A stretch of DNA of 64,000 bases from Galbitalea sp036271875 (GTDB taxonomy: Bacteria > Actinomycetota > Actinomycetes > Actinomycetales > Microbacteriaceae): the NCBI GenBank assembly GCA_036271875.1, contig DATAZU010000023.1, positions 62,001-126,000 of the forward strand, given 5' to 3'. The notes below the pieces were generated by a model. The model saw nothing but the letters and a program-made list of their open reading frames with translations. It made no database searches and was not told where the DNA came from. The translations under genes were made by a program, and so were the position numbers. Below are positions 1 through 8,767 of the stretch, one piece after another (positions within the stretch are counted from its first letter, which is position 1; each line of letters begins with the position of its first letter).

Positions 1-464
1 TTGCTGACGGCGTACAGGCCGAGTTCGGTCGAGGAATCCGACTCGTCGAAAGATGCGGCCGGGCGTCCCCCGACCGCCGGACGGTTGGGTCCGTAGATCG
101 CCCCGGACGACGCAAAGACAACCTTCGTGTGGGTCTTTGCCGCCTGCTCCATGATCTGGTGGGTTCCCACGATATTGACCCTCAGAAGCGGTTCCGGTGG
201 ATCGCCCGCGGCCTTCGCCAGGATGCCTGCGACATGCACGACAACGTCGGCGTCGTCCACCATGTCATCCATCACCGAGCGATCCGTGATGTCGGCGCGC
301 TCAAACCGGACCCTGTCGTCGCCGGCGGTCCAGGTAAAGCCCGGCTCTCGAGCGCCGACATCGACGGCGGTCACGTGCGCGCCACGGGCCGCGAGTTTGT
401 CGACAATGTGCGAGCCGAGCATGCCCGTCGCGCCAGTAACGAGGATCTTCGACGGTGTTGTCAT
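1..464 (-). CDS. NAD-dependent epimerase/dehydratase family protein, C-terminus beyond window
   Basis: This is an extended-SDR protein starting at the ATG at 464 and running off the left edge, so only about 154 residues are seen. The Rossmann motif GATGMLG lies at residues 11-17. The catalytic YxxxK begins at Tyr151 (YAVS), with the Lys codon cut by the window edge. An acidic residue after beta-2 (VDVG) favours NAD(H). It is last in a minus-strand run after the FabG-like SDR, 49 bp downstream of that gene's stop, so it probably belongs to the same acyl-CoA type operon. The substrate (nucleotide sugar or other) cannot be told from the visible half. Confidence 0.8.
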   Translation of the reverse strand, partial: MTTPSKILVTGATGMLGSHIVDKLAARGAHVTAVDVGAREPGFTWTAGDDRVRFERADITDRSVMDDMVDDADVVVHVAGILAKAAGDPPEPLLRVNIVGTHQIMEQAAKTHTKVVFASSGAIYGPNRPAVGGRPAASFDESDSSTELGLYAVS

Positions 465-513
465 AGCTGTTCTCTCTTGTTGTGTGAACTAATTTTCTGG
501 CTTTGACGCTGCG

Positions 514-1251
514 TCACATGTGCCGGCCGCCGGCGACTTCGAGTACCGCTCCGGTCATATACGACGAGAGGTCGGAGGCCAGGAAGAGTGCAGCGTCGGC
601 CACGTCGCGCGGAACACCGATTCGGCCGAGCGGAATCTCGCCGATTCGTTGCGCGAGCAACTCCTCCGGCATCTGCGCCGTCATTGCGCCCTCGATGACT
701 CCCGGCTGTATTGCATTTACCCGAATTCCATACCGCGCAGTTTCTTTTGCTGCAGCCTTGGTGAGGCCAACAATCCCGGCTTTCGCCGCGCTGTAGTTGG
801 TTTGGCCCGCGTTACCCACTTTTCCGGAAATGGATGACATGTTGATGATCGAACCGCCGGTACCAGCGGTGCGCATGGCATCGACGGCCGATCGGATTCC
901 CAGCCAGGTGCCAACCACGTGAACATCCAGCACTGCCCTGAAATCACTGACGGTCATTTTCCGCAGAACGGCGTCGCGCGTGAAGCCCGCGTTGTTGACC
1001 ATCACGTCGACGGAGCCGTATGCGTCAACGGCGGCTGCAATGAGCGCCTCGACCATCTGTTGATCAGTCACGTCGCAGGTCGCTGCAATTGCTTCGATGC
1101 CGTCGGCACTCAGTTCTGCGGCGGCCGCACGAGCTGCACCGCCGTCTCGATCTCCAAGAACGATCCTGGCGCCGTGTTCACCGAAAGTCCTGGCGATCTG
1201 AAGACCCAGTCCCTGTGCCCCGCCGGTAATCACGGCGGTCCTGCCGTCCAT
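514..1251 (-). CDS. SDR family oxidoreductase, FabG-like (3-oxoacyl reductase type)
   Basis: A 245-aa classical short-chain dehydrogenase. The cofactor motif TGGAQGLG is at residues 9-16, NNAG at 86-89, and the catalytic Ser140, Tyr153 and Lys157 are all present (YSAAK). It ends in a normal FabG-like C-terminus (EVAGGRHM). The frame stays open further upstream, but the ATG at 1251 is the real start: it overlaps the TGA of the MaoC gene (TGATG), which indicates translational coupling. Beside a CoA-transferase and a MaoC hydratase it most likely oxidises or reduces a 3-hydroxyacyl/3-oxoacyl-CoA. The exact acyl chain is unknown. Confidence 0.88.
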   Translation of the reverse strand: MDGRTAVITGGAQGLGLQIARTFGEHGARIVLGDRDGGAARAAAAELSADGIEAIAATCDVTDQQMVEALIAAAVDAYGSVDVMVNNAGFTRDAVLRKMTVSDFRAVLDVHVVGTWLGIRSAVDAMRTAGTGGSIINMSSISGKVGNAGQTNYSAAKAGIVGLTKAAAKETARYGIRVNAIQPGVIEGAMTAQMPEELLAQRIGEIPLGRIGVPRDVADAALFLASDLSSYMTGAVLEVAGGRHM

Positions 1252-1754
1252 CAGCGCCACGAACTGGGTGCTTCCGAGCTGAGATCGCCGGCTTTGGACT
1301 CCGTGTCGTCCGGTCGGGAATGGATGAGCACGGTAATGACCCCGTTTTGCACGACATCGTCGTTCTGGTTGATCAGGCGAAGCCTGCGGGCAACGACGCC
1401 AGCGTTTCCCTTGCTCGTAAGCCGTAGCGATTCGATGCTGAGTTCGAGTCGGAGCGTGTCGCCGATAAAGATCGGCGCGGTGAACGTCCACTCTTCAATG
1501 TTGAGCATCGCACCCATGGTCGTGCCGAAGAGGCCGAGGCTGTCGAGAAACCCGGTGGCCAGTGCGATGCCAAGCACCCCGTGGGCCACCCGTCGGCCGA
1601 ACAGGCCATCCTTTGTGCCCTCGGCATCGAGATGAATCGGATTGAAGTCTCCGCTGAGGCCCGCGAAGTTGACGACATCGGTCTCGGTGACCGTGCGGGC
1701 GCGACTCATCCACGTCTGACCGACAGCGAGGTCCTCAAAGTAGAGACTGTTCAA
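1251..1754 (-). CDS. MaoC family dehydratase (R-specific enoyl-CoA hydratase type)
   Basis: A 167-aa single hot-dog domain protein. The R-hydratase motif is visible as D36-F-N-P-I-H41 followed by the VAHG segment; Asp and His are the catalytic pair in this family. The start is taken as TTG at 1754, with AAGGA about 10 nt upstream; no better ATG or GTG is in frame. It is followed with a 1-bp overlap by the FabG-like gene and preceded by a family III CoA-transferase, consistent with CoA activation, hydration and oxidation of an unsaturated or hydroxy acid. Mesaconyl- or itaconyl-CoA type substrates are possible but not shown. Confidence 0.85.
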   Translation of the reverse strand: MNSLYFEDLAVGQTWMSRARTVTETDVVNFAGLSGDFNPIHLDAEGTKDGLFGRRVAHGVLGIALATGFLDSLGLFGTTMGAMLNIEEWTFTAPIFIGDTLRLELSIESLRLTSKGNAGVVARRLRLINQNDDVVQNGVITVLIHSRPDDTESKAGDLSSEAPSSWR

Positions 1755-1967
1755 TGTCGCGTTGTCCTTATGTCGTGTCGGCTTTGACGCTGCAAAGCGA
1801 TATTGCCGTGTGCAGGCGTTTAGGTTCCGGGCCGTTGCACCAGGCCGGGAACTTGGATGTGGCCAGTCGATCGCTCGTACGTGGCATCAATATCATAAAT
1901 CAAATATCCCAATGCCGCCACCTTGCCACCCCGTGAGTGTCGGTCGTGTGTTCGGCGACGTGGGCGG
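1755..1967. other. 213-bp intergenic gap inside the CoA-transferase/MaoC run, AT-rich stretch
   Basis: No coding sequence is evident here. An AT-rich stretch at about 1888-1912 (ATCAATATCATAAATCAAAT) stands out against the GC-rich background. It contains an imperfect ATAT...ATAT inverted repeat and lies upstream of the MaoC gene on the minus strand. It may be a secondary promoter or an operator for the neighbouring GntR protein. The assignment is weak. Confidence 0.25.
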
Positions 1968-3140
1968 CTATCCCCCGAGGACGCGCCGGACCTTGTCGCC
2001 AGAGCCGTCGAGAATCGGTGGCGGAGACGGATGTTCGCCGTGGGGCGCGTATCCGTTGAAGGTGAAGGGGAGCCGCACGGTCGCCAGGTCAGCGGTTGGG
2101 CCCCCGGGCAATGGCACTGTTATCCCCATGGACCTGACCTGCGCATTTCCCAGCAGGTCTTCGACAGTGTTCACCGGCCCTGCGGAAACCCGGGCCTTGT
2201 CAAAGGCTTCGAGCCAGTGGTCGCGAGGCTGCTGCGCGATTATCTCGTCGAGCGCGTTGACGATTTCTTCCTGTCGCTGCATCCGCAAAGCGTTGCTGGC
2301 ATATTCGGGACGGTCGAGCCACTCCGGGCGGCCGATCGCCACACACATCCGCCTCCACATGTCTTCGCTGTTGCTGGCGAGCACCAGTCGTCCATCCGAC
2401 GCGGTGAACATCTGATTCGGCACGGTAAATGGCAAGCCGATGCTTCGATCGGGATTGCTGCCGGTGGCCAGGTATCCGACGATGTATCCGCTCATCATCA
2501 TCGCCTGCGATTCAAGGAGGGATGTCTCGACGTGAACCGCTTCACGCTGCTCGCGTGGCACCATCAGCCGCGACATGATCGCGAGCGCGGACGTTGTGCC
2601 CGTGAAGAAATCGGTCATGGGTGGTCCGGCAAGCATGCGGTCACCGGGGTCCTTCGAGACGCTGATGCTGCCACCGAACGCTTCGGCGATGAGATTATTC
2701 GCTCCGAGGCCCGCCGATGGTCCGCGACCACCGAACCCGGTGATCGAGCAGACGATGATTCGCGGGTTCACCGCGCGCAGTCGCTCAAATCCAAGATCCC
2801 ATCCCTCCATCACGCCGGGACGGTAGCTTTCAATGAGCACATCCGCGTCAGCAACCAACTCGAGAAGCCGCTCTCGCTCCGACGGGTCCCGGAGATCCAT
2901 CACGACACTGCGCTTGTTCCGATTGAGCGCGAGGAACGTGCTTCCAACACCATCCCACTTCTCCGGTCCGTAGCCGCGCATCTCATCACCGCCGGGCCGC
3001 TCGATCTTGAGGACGTCCGCGCCGAGGTCGGCAAGATAGAGCCCGGCAAGCGGGCCGGCGATAATTCGTGCCAGCTCCAGCACGCGAATCCCTTCCAGCG
3101 GGCCGGCCACGGGAGGGAGGTCAGAATCGGGCCACGTCAT
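1968..3140 (-). CDS. CaiB/BaiF family (family III) CoA-transferase
   Basis: A 390-aa CoA-transferase of family III, which moves CoA between carboxylic acids through an aspartyl-CoA anhydride. The N-terminal signature GPLEGIRVLELARIIAGP and the ADVLKIERPGGDEMR segment are typical. The likely catalytic Asp is D177 in the PPMTDFF motif. The start is the ATG at 3140, with GGAG 6 nt upstream; an in-frame TTG four codons earlier is less likely. It is the first gene of the minus-strand operon and is divergent from an FCD GntR regulator that probably controls it. A 213-bp gap separates it from the MaoC gene. Confidence 0.9.
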   Translation of the reverse strand: MTWPDSDLPPVAGPLEGIRVLELARIIAGPLAGLYLADLGADVLKIERPGGDEMRGYGPEKWDGVGSTFLALNRNKRSVVMDLRDPSERERLLELVADADVLIESYRPGVMEGWDLGFERLRAVNPRIIVCSITGFGGRGPSAGLGANNLIAEAFGGSISVSKDPGDRMLAGPPMTDFFTGTTSALAIMSRLMVPREQREAVHVETSLLESQAMMMSGYIVGYLATGSNPDRSIGLPFTVPNQMFTASDGRLVLASNSEDMWRRMCVAIGRPEWLDRPEYASNALRMQRQEEIVNALDEIIAQQPRDHWLEAFDKARVSAGPVNTVEDLLGNAQVRSMGITVPLPGGPTADLATVRLPFTFNGYAPHGEHPSPPPILDGSGDKVRRVLGG

Positions 3141-3253
3141 GCAATGCTCCAATCAGGGCGGTTTTACGTGTAGAAATAGTTGATAAACCTGAAGGCCGCG
3201 AGCGGGACACACCGTCGGTCGGCGCATATACCGAGGATAGGAGCGACTCTGCG

Positions 3254-3937
3254 GTGGAACAGAACCTCTCGCAGGCGCGAACGAACGCACGGCGCCAGAA
3301 CCTCAAGCAAGACGTCGCAACGCACCTCCGCGACGAGATCTTCTCCGGTGCGCTCAAACCCGGAGTCCGAATCGACCAGGACGCGCTTGCCGCTGCGGTA
3401 GGAGTCAGTCGGCTGCCGGTGCGCGAAGCACTCATCCAGCTCGAGGGCGAGGGCATGGTTGTCAACGTCCCGAGACGCGGAGCATTCGTTGCTCCGCTGG
3501 AGCCGGAGGATATCGAAGACCACTTCGAGATGTACGGGGTTCTGAGCGGCGTTGCGGCCGCGCGCGCCGCGTCACTGGGTTCCGCCCACCTCGTCGACGA
3601 GATCACCGAGGTTTCGGCGAACATGCGGCGGGCCACTGATCCTGACGAACACGACCGGCTCAACTTCACCTTCCACCAGCTGATCAACAAGGCTGGTGGC
3701 TCGCGGCGACTCATCTCGGTTCTGCGAACGCTCTCGGACAACATGCCGTCGCACTTCTTTTCGTCCAACAACGAGTGGGAGTTTCGTGAGCGAGCGTTCG
3801 CCGAGCACGACGAAATCGTCGCGGCAATCAAGGCGGGCGAAACGGATGGTGCGGCGAAAGCGGTAGCGACCCATTTCAAGCACGTTGGAGAGCAGGCGGT
3901 GCGCTCGCTCAGTGCCACGGGATTCTGGGATAACTGA
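3254..3937 (+). CDS. GntR family transcriptional regulator with FCD domain
   Basis: A 227-aa FCD-subfamily GntR repressor. An N-terminal winged helix lies at roughly residues 15-80 (motif GVSRLPVREALIQLEGEG) and is followed by an all-helical FCD ligand domain. The frame is open further upstream into the CoA-transferase gene, but the GTG at 3254, preceded by AGGAG about 10 nt upstream, gives the normal family length. It is transcribed divergently from the CoA-transferase operon across about 110 bp, the usual arrangement for a local repressor that responds to the substrate of the divergent operon. Confidence 0.88.
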   Translation: MEQNLSQARTNARRQNLKQDVATHLRDEIFSGALKPGVRIDQDALAAAVGVSRLPVREALIQLEGEGMVVNVPRRGAFVAPLEPEDIEDHFEMYGVLSGVAAARAASLGSAHLVDEITEVSANMRRATDPDEHDRLNFTFHQLINKAGGSRRLISVLRTLSDNMPSHFFSSNNEWEFRERAFAEHDEIVAAIKAGETDGAAKAVATHFKHVGEQAVRSLSATGFWDN

Positions 3938-4101
3938 CCTGCGCCGCGCGCAACGTCTCCATCGATGCGCGGCACACGTCGCGTACCGGCGGCGACAGAG
4001 CGCATGAATCCTCCTCGTGACCCCTGGGATGGCGGCCGTAATGATCTATGATACTTTATCTAAGACGCGGTTCGTGCATCTCGACGGAATGCTGGGGCGA
4101 A

Positions 4102-4779
4102 ATGGGTAACGACAACGAAGGCGGCGCTTACGGCCCGCTCCTGCTCGTGCACGGGGCGTGGCACAGCGCCTGGTGCTGGTCTCGCATCCTCGACCAGATC
4201 AACCCGCGTTGCGAGCGCGTTCTCGCGCTGGAATTACCGTTCGACTCGATCGAGTCAGATACCGCAGCTGTTCGCGATGCGCTCATCGAGCTCGGGCCAA
4301 ACACGGTTATCTGCGCTCACAGCTACGGTGGTCGGCTCGCGTCGATCGTTGCCGACGAGGTGCCAGCCGCGCACCTGCTTTACATCGCGGCCCCGACGCC
4401 CAACCTCGAGCAATTGGGCGCGTACGCGACCGCAGATCGGTTGCGCGGCGGAGAAGTGCCGGACTTCAAAACGGCCTGGGGGACCTTCTATAACCGGTCT
4501 GACGAAGCGACGGCACGCGTCGCCTGGGAGCACCTCCGACCAATGCGAACGGCACCGGGGACCACAGTTGGTCTTGACCATCGTCCATGGGAACACATCC
4601 CATCGACCTACGTCGTCTGTCTCGAAGACAACGCCCTAAGGCCAGAGGTCCAACGGAGCATGGCGGCCAACATGACCGACTTCGTGACCATCGACTCCGA
4701 CCATTCACCATTCCTGACGGCGCCGAACGAACTTGCCAGCATAGTGAACGGTGTGCTGGCGAGAAGCAGTGGCGTGTGA
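4102..4779 (+). CDS. Alpha/beta hydrolase
   Basis: A 225-aa alpha/beta hydrolase. The oxyanion-hole segment VHGAW is at 16-20, the nucleophile elbow H-S74-Y-G-G at 73-77, and the candidate acid Asp176 and base His201 (DSDHSPF) follow in the expected order. An upstream in-frame ATG at 4048 overlaps a TATGAT hexamer that looks like a -10 box, so the ATG at 4102, preceded by GGGG, is preferred. The fold resembles small esterases of the SABP2/MenH-like group. It follows the GntR gene on the same strand and may hydrolyse an ester feeding the CoA-transferase operon; that link is inference. Confidence 0.85.
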   Translation: MGNDNEGGAYGPLLLVHGAWHSAWCWSRILDQINPRCERVLALELPFDSIESDTAAVRDALIELGPNTVICAHSYGGRLASIVADEVPAAHLLYIAAPTPNLEQLGAYATADRLRGGEVPDFKTAWGTFYNRSDEATARVAWEHLRPMRTAPGTTVGLDHRPWEHIPSTYVVCLEDNALRPEVQRSMAANMTDFVTIDSDHSPFLTAPNELASIVNGVLARSSGV

Positions 4780-4857
4780 CTCCCGCAGAGGTCTTCACGG
4801 GGGCTTAGCGCGCTCTCGGACGGCGCCACATTGCACGACGAGAGATGGCCAGCGGCG

Positions 4858-5811
4858 TCAGAGTGATCCTGCCCGCGCGTTTGCTTGGGGGCTCGGCAGC
4901 CAGGCTCCGGAGGGAATGGTCAGCCAACCGTTCTCGTCGGCGAGCCGCGTCGCAGCGGCGCGCAACGCCTGCAACTCGTCCGACCTGAAGCCGTCGCGCC
5001 ACAGCATCGAGACGGGGAACAGCGGGATCGGATCCACGAGCGGCACCTCAACCGAGCCCGCAACGCGCGGCTGTGAAGAAATCGACAAGATCGGTGCGTC
5101 ACGGGACCGCAGATGTGCTGCGATTTCGTCCGCTCCGTACACGTTGGGATGTGCCCGCGCCACTACCGTGTCCGGCATCTTTAGCAGCTGCACCGCCGCG
5201 TGCTCCCATCCGGCGCTCGCGTAATCGCCGGAACGAAAGCACACCGGGAGGTCGAGCAGAGCGTCGACAGGTATTGCGTCGAGCTCCGCAAGCGGATGAC
5301 CAATCGGCACGAGCGCGGTAATCGGCTCGTATCGCACCAGCTGCTGTCGGGTGCCGGGCGGCGCATCCAGAAATCTCCCGAACGTCACGTCGATCTCACC
5401 GGATAGCAGCTGACTCACTGCGGCTCGTCCGCCGGCAATGAACCGGGTGAAGAACGCTTCGCGCGGATAGGACGCGCGCGCGCTCGCCAGAACGAGAGCG
5501 GGCGTGAGCCCTGACCCGATCACGTCGACGGTTAGCGAACGTGGCACATCGTGCAACCCGCCGAGGATCTCGTCGTTGAGGGCGAGCAGTTGGTTTGCTC
5601 GTTTTCGAAGGGCTGCTCCCGATGCTGTCAGCGTCACCTGTCGTGTTGTGCGAACCACGAGTGGAGCTCCGAGGTCCCGTTCGAGCTGCCGTATGTTCCG
5701 GCTGAGGGCTTGCTGCGTTATGAACAGTCGTGCGGCCGCACGGCTGAAGTGCAACTCGTCCGCGAGCACAACGAACTGCCGCAATAGCCGGATGTTCAGA
5801 TCGTTAGCCAT
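4858..5811 (-). CDS. LysR family transcriptional regulator
   Basis: A 317-aa LysR-type regulator. The N-terminal helix-turn-helix is typical (LLRQFVVLADELHFSRAAARL, then TQQALSRNIRQLERDLG), followed by an effector-binding domain from about residue 90. The ATG at 5811 is the standard LysR start, since the HTH begins within ten residues. It is divergent from a decayed MFS gene, suggesting it once controlled that transporter. An inverted repeat lies in the shared promoter region (5825-5855). Confidence 0.9.
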   Translation of the reverse strand: MANDLNIRLLRQFVVLADELHFSRAAARLFITQQALSRNIRQLERDLGAPLVVRTTRQVTLTASGAALRKRANQLLALNDEILGGLHDVPRSLTVDVIGSGLTPALVLASARASYPREAFFTRFIAGGRAAVSQLLSGEIDVTFGRFLDAPPGTRQQLVRYEPITALVPIGHPLAELDAIPVDALLDLPVCFRSGDYASAGWEHAAVQLLKMPDTVVARAHPNVYGADEIAAHLRSRDAPILSISSQPRVAGSVEVPLVDPIPLFPVSMLWRDGFRSDELQALRAAATRLADENGWLTIPSGAWLPSPQANARAGSL

Positions 5812-5824
5812 CCGGACAATGTTT

Positions 5825-5855
5825 GCGCATTTACACCTAAAGCGCGTGAATGCGC
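5825..5855. promoter_or_regulatory. Inverted repeat in the LysR/MFS divergent region
   Basis: GCGCATT at 5825-5831 pairs perfectly with AATGCGC at 5849-5855 across 17 bp. The repeat is just upstream of the LysR start and is a plausible autoregulatory site. LysR sites normally contain T-N11-A, and I cannot define the core here with confidence. Confidence 0.3.
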
Positions 5856-5932
5856 TCTCAATCGGTGTTGGACTCGGTCTCGCCGCTCAGGAAATGTAGG
5901 AAGCCAACCACAATCGGATTGGCTCTGGGCAT

Positions 5933-6690
5933 CATGAACTCGCGCACCATCACCACGAGCTTCTACGGGTTCGCGCGCTTGCTCACGTCCCTGTGGGGCT
6001 CGACCGTGCCAGCGACCATGCCGCGGCTCGGCTTGGACCCGACCAAACTCGGCGTGGTTCTGACCACCCCTGCCGTTGTCTTGGGCACGTGGCTGCGACG
6101 AGTCCCGAGCACAGAAGTGGTGCGCGTCCCCGTCACCATCCAGCCATCCGAGCCCCCAGCGGGCCGACTCCTATATTGTCGCCCTGGGGCTGATCGGCTC
6201 CGCGGCACTCATCTCGGAGGGCGCAGCGACGGACTGGGCCGCGGTATACGCGCTTCGTGTTCCGGGAGCCGACACCGCGGTTACGTCTCTCGTTTACACA
6301 TCGTTTTTTGCGGCGATGGCCCTCGCGCGCCTCCTGGGCGACGCCGTTCGCGCTCGATTCGGTTCAGCGCGATCCATTGCGGCGTCCGGGGCCGTTGCGG
6401 CGCTCGGCTACGGCCTCGTTCTGCTTTCGGGGTTTCTCGAAGGATTCGGATGGATCCGGCCGCTCGCCTCAGCCATAGTCGGCTGGTCGGTCCCGCCATG
6501 ATCGGATTCGTCGCCGGTGTTGCGACCCTGCAAGCGGCGCTACTCATTCCGGCAATTATGGCTGCACTCGTCGCACTTGGTGCGCCGCGGATTCTGCGTT
6601 CCGCCTCGAAACCGAGAGCTCACGTTGACCGTCGAGCCGTCGAGTCAGGCACGGTGTTCACTGTCATGCAAGCGCCTGATAATGTCAAAT
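5933..6690 (+). pseudogene. Decayed MFS transporter (YbjJ/FucP-like remnant)
   Basis: Pieces of one MFS transporter are spread over two frames. The N-terminal helix with GSTVPATMPRLGL reads in one frame (about 5933-6090). A central block containing SEGAATDWAAVYAL, typical of the YbjJ-like MFS group, reads in a second frame (about 6160-6500). The C-terminal block GFVAGVATLQAALLIP returns to the first frame (about 6498-6690). The total is only about 250 codons where about 390 are expected, so there are internal deletions as well as frameshifts. It lies opposite a LysR regulator that may now be without a target. Confidence 0.75.
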
Positions 6691-6743
6691 GAAAAAGTGA
6701 TTAATCGCGGTCGGACGTGGCGCCGTCCGCGGGAATGGAAAAG

Positions 6744-7352
6744 ATGAGCAAGGTATTCAGTGCCCTCGCGGTTTCGGCGGACGGTTTCATCAGCGGTGGA
6801 ACGCCCGGCGGTCAGGAGGAGTTCGGACGTGGGCTCGGGGACGCCCCCGAGCTCTTCGACTGGTATTTCCGCGGCGGAAACAGCCCCAGTCGCATCTACA
6901 ACGGGTTCGCGTTGAGCGCGCCGAGCGCGCGCTTCTTCGACTCGATCGCCGATCGCGTTGGTGTCGCCGTTACGGGATGGACCACCTACGAGCACTCCAG
7001 CTATTTCGGGGGCACCGGACCACATCCGGACGTGCCACTCGTGGTCGTCAGCCACGGTCCGCGACCGCAGGTGAGCGAGAACCAAACGCTCGTCACGACC
7101 GGAATCGAGGATGCCATCGCCATAGCTCGCACCAAAGCCGGCGCGAAGGATGTATCGCTCATGGGCGGCGTACTGACCACGGAGGCAATCAAGGCGGGAC
7201 TCGTCGACGAGCTCATCCTGCATCAGGTCCCCGTACTGCTCGGTCACGGACATCGATTCTTCAGTGAACTACAGGAGAAGGTGCCGTTGCGGTTGGTCGA
7301 GGTAGTTTCTGCCCCAGAAGTCACGCACATCCACTACGAGGTCGTGCGATGA
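6744..7352 (+). CDS. Dihydrofolate reductase family protein (RibD C-terminal domain)
   Basis: A 202-aa protein of the RibD_C/DHFR-like fold: N-terminal SKVFSALAVSADGFISGG, the central loop AVTGWTTYEHSSYFGG, and the C-terminal MGGVLTTEAIKAGLVDELILHQVP motif shared by YwjB/YyaP-like proteins. These bind NADPH and act on pterin-like or unknown substrates. The start is ATG 6744, with GGAAAAG directly upstream; earlier in-frame ATGs lack a site. Its TGA overlaps the ATG of the next gene (ATGA at 7349-7352), so the two are translationally coupled. Confidence 0.85.
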   Translation: MSKVFSALAVSADGFISGGTPGGQEEFGRGLGDAPELFDWYFRGGNSPSRIYNGFALSAPSARFFDSIADRVGVAVTGWTTYEHSSYFGGTGPHPDVPLVVVSHGPRPQVSENQTLVTTGIEDAIAIARTKAGAKDVSLMGGVLTTEAIKAGLVDELILHQVPVLLGHGHRFFSELQEKVPLRLVEVVSAPEVTHIHYEVVR

Positions 7353-8263
7353 TCCTGGTGACCGGCGGGCTGGGCATGATCGGCGCGCACACCGCACTCG
7401 CCCTCGCGGACCTGGGACTCGAAGTCGTTGTCACCGGGCATCATCGGATGAGCGTGCCGTCGTTCCTGGATGGTCGTGTCAACGTGGAATCCCTTGACGT
7501 CACCAACCGCGAAGCATTCCTCGCCCTCGGCGACCGCTACAGGTTCACCGACATTATCCACCTCGCTGGCAGCGTGCCAGAGGACGATCCGGTCGAATAT
7601 CTCCGTGCGGACACGACGGGGCTGCTCAACGCGCTGGATGCCGCCCGGACGTGGCGCGTGCGGCGATTCGCCGTCGCCAGCAGCCTCGGCGTATATGCCG
7701 GCCGCGCGGAGGTGCCGTGGCAGGAGGAGTTGTCGCTACCGGCGGAGCCGTCGCCGCATGTAATTGTCGCGTTCAAGAAGGCCGTCGAGGCACTGACGCT
7801 GAACGCTCTCCTGGGCAGCGGCGTCAAGCCGCTGTTGCTGCGAATCGGATCAATTTGGGGACCGCTCGCAGATCCGGAGTCGCGATTTATCGACCTTCCG
7901 CCATACTTCAGCGCGGTTTTGCGCGGAGACAGTGCACCGTCGCTCAATGCGGACGATGCGGGCGACCGTTGCTACGCGCCGGATGCTGGACGCGCGATTG
8001 CCCTCCTCGTCACCGCGCCATCGCTCGGTCACGAGATCTACAACGTCTCGAGCGGCGCGCTCGTGAGCAACCGGGAGATCGTTGACGCCATCAGGGAGCA
8101 GATGCCAAAAGCGAACGTGGACCTGACATCCGGACCGCCGAGGCTCCCGGGACCGTACCTCGACATCACCAGGTTGACCGAGGAGACCGGCTTCACCCCC
8201 TCATTCGACGTCCGTGCGGCAGTCAGGCACTATCTCGCCTGGCGCGCGATCAATGCTCGCTAA
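7349..8263 (+). CDS. NAD(P)-dependent epimerase/dehydratase (extended SDR)
   Basis: A 304-aa extended SDR. The Rossmann motif GGLGMIG is at about residues 6-12. A DVTN acidic segment, HLAGSVPED, and the SSLGVYAG stretch follow. The expected Tyr of the usual YxxxK is not obvious: the aligned region reads VIVAFKKAVE, with the Lys kept but Phe/Ala before it, so catalysis may differ. It is coupled by ATGA to the DHFR-like gene and followed 11 bp later by a PPOX gene, forming a three-gene operon. The substrate is unknown. Confidence 0.82.
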   Translation: MILVTGGLGMIGAHTALALADLGLEVVVTGHHRMSVPSFLDGRVNVESLDVTNREAFLALGDRYRFTDIIHLAGSVPEDDPVEYLRADTTGLLNALDAARTWRVRRFAVASSLGVYAGRAEVPWQEELSLPAEPSPHVIVAFKKAVEALTLNALLGSGVKPLLLRIGSIWGPLADPESRFIDLPPYFSAVLRGDSAPSLNADDAGDRCYAPDAGRAIALLVTAPSLGHEIYNVSSGALVSNREIVDAIREQMPKANVDLTSGPPRLPGPYLDITRLTEETGFTPSFDVRAAVRHYLAWRAINAR

Positions 8264-8274
8264 GGAGTAAACAC

Positions 8275-8661
8275 ATGCTCGACCCAACCGTGCGTCGCAT
8301 CATCGACGCTGCCCCCATCGCTCACCTCGCTACCCTGCTGCCCGACGGGTCGCCGCACAGCATTCCGCTCTGGGTGGGAATCCGCGACGAGAGGATCATC
8401 TTTCTGACCGGCCCAAATTCACTGAAGGCACGTAATCTTCGCCGTGACTCGCGCGTTGCGTTGTCAATCGCACCCGCCGACAATCCGTTCGAGCCGATCA
8501 GTATTCGTGGGCGGGTCGTCGAATGGATCAGCGGAGACGACGGCTGGAAGCTCATTGACCAGCTGGCGATGAAATACATCGGCTCGCCGTACTCGAAGGA
8601 CTCCGATCGGGTCATCGGCGTGATCGAGCCCGAGGCGCAGATTGTCGGTGTGCGCCTCTAG
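8275..8661 (+). CDS. PPOX-class (F420/FMN split-barrel) protein
   Basis: A 128-aa pyridoxamine-phosphate-oxidase-like split beta barrel. The hallmark N-terminus AHLATLLPDGSPHSIPLWV and the LKARNLRRDSRVALSI segment match the actinobacterial group of probable F420-dependent PPOX enzymes. The start ATG has a good Shine-Dalgarno (TAAGGAG, 7 nt spacing). It is third in an operon with a DHFR-like protein and an SDR, so the three may act together on a redox-active small molecule. Flavin versus F420 use cannot be decided from sequence. Confidence 0.87.
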   Translation: MLDPTVRRIIDAAPIAHLATLLPDGSPHSIPLWVGIRDERIIFLTGPNSLKARNLRRDSRVALSIAPADNPFEPISIRGRVVEWISGDDGWKLIDQLAMKYIGSPYSKDSDRVIGVIEPEAQIVGVRL

Positions 8662-8767
8662 CTACGGTCGCCGCGGGATCTTCCAGAGAACGGGGGCTCA
8701 GCGTGGAATTAGAACCACCCGTCTGGGCCGGGGCATGCCCGCTTTGCTTGGGATCGCATCAGCGCGA

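Noticed and set aside
1923..3173. 416-codon plus-strand frame opposite the CoA-transferase
   Set aside because: It is a shadow of the CoA-transferase, which has full family motifs and a proper start.
3944..3987. GCCGCGC/GCGCGGC hairpin after the FCD GntR gene
   Set aside because: The stem is short, the loop is long and no T-run follows; such pairing is common by chance at this GC content.
4047..4101. ATG at 4048 as the start of the alpha/beta hydrolase
   Set aside because: It coincides with a TATGAT -10-like hexamer, and the extra residues are not part of the fold. The ATG at 4102 is preferred, though not proven.
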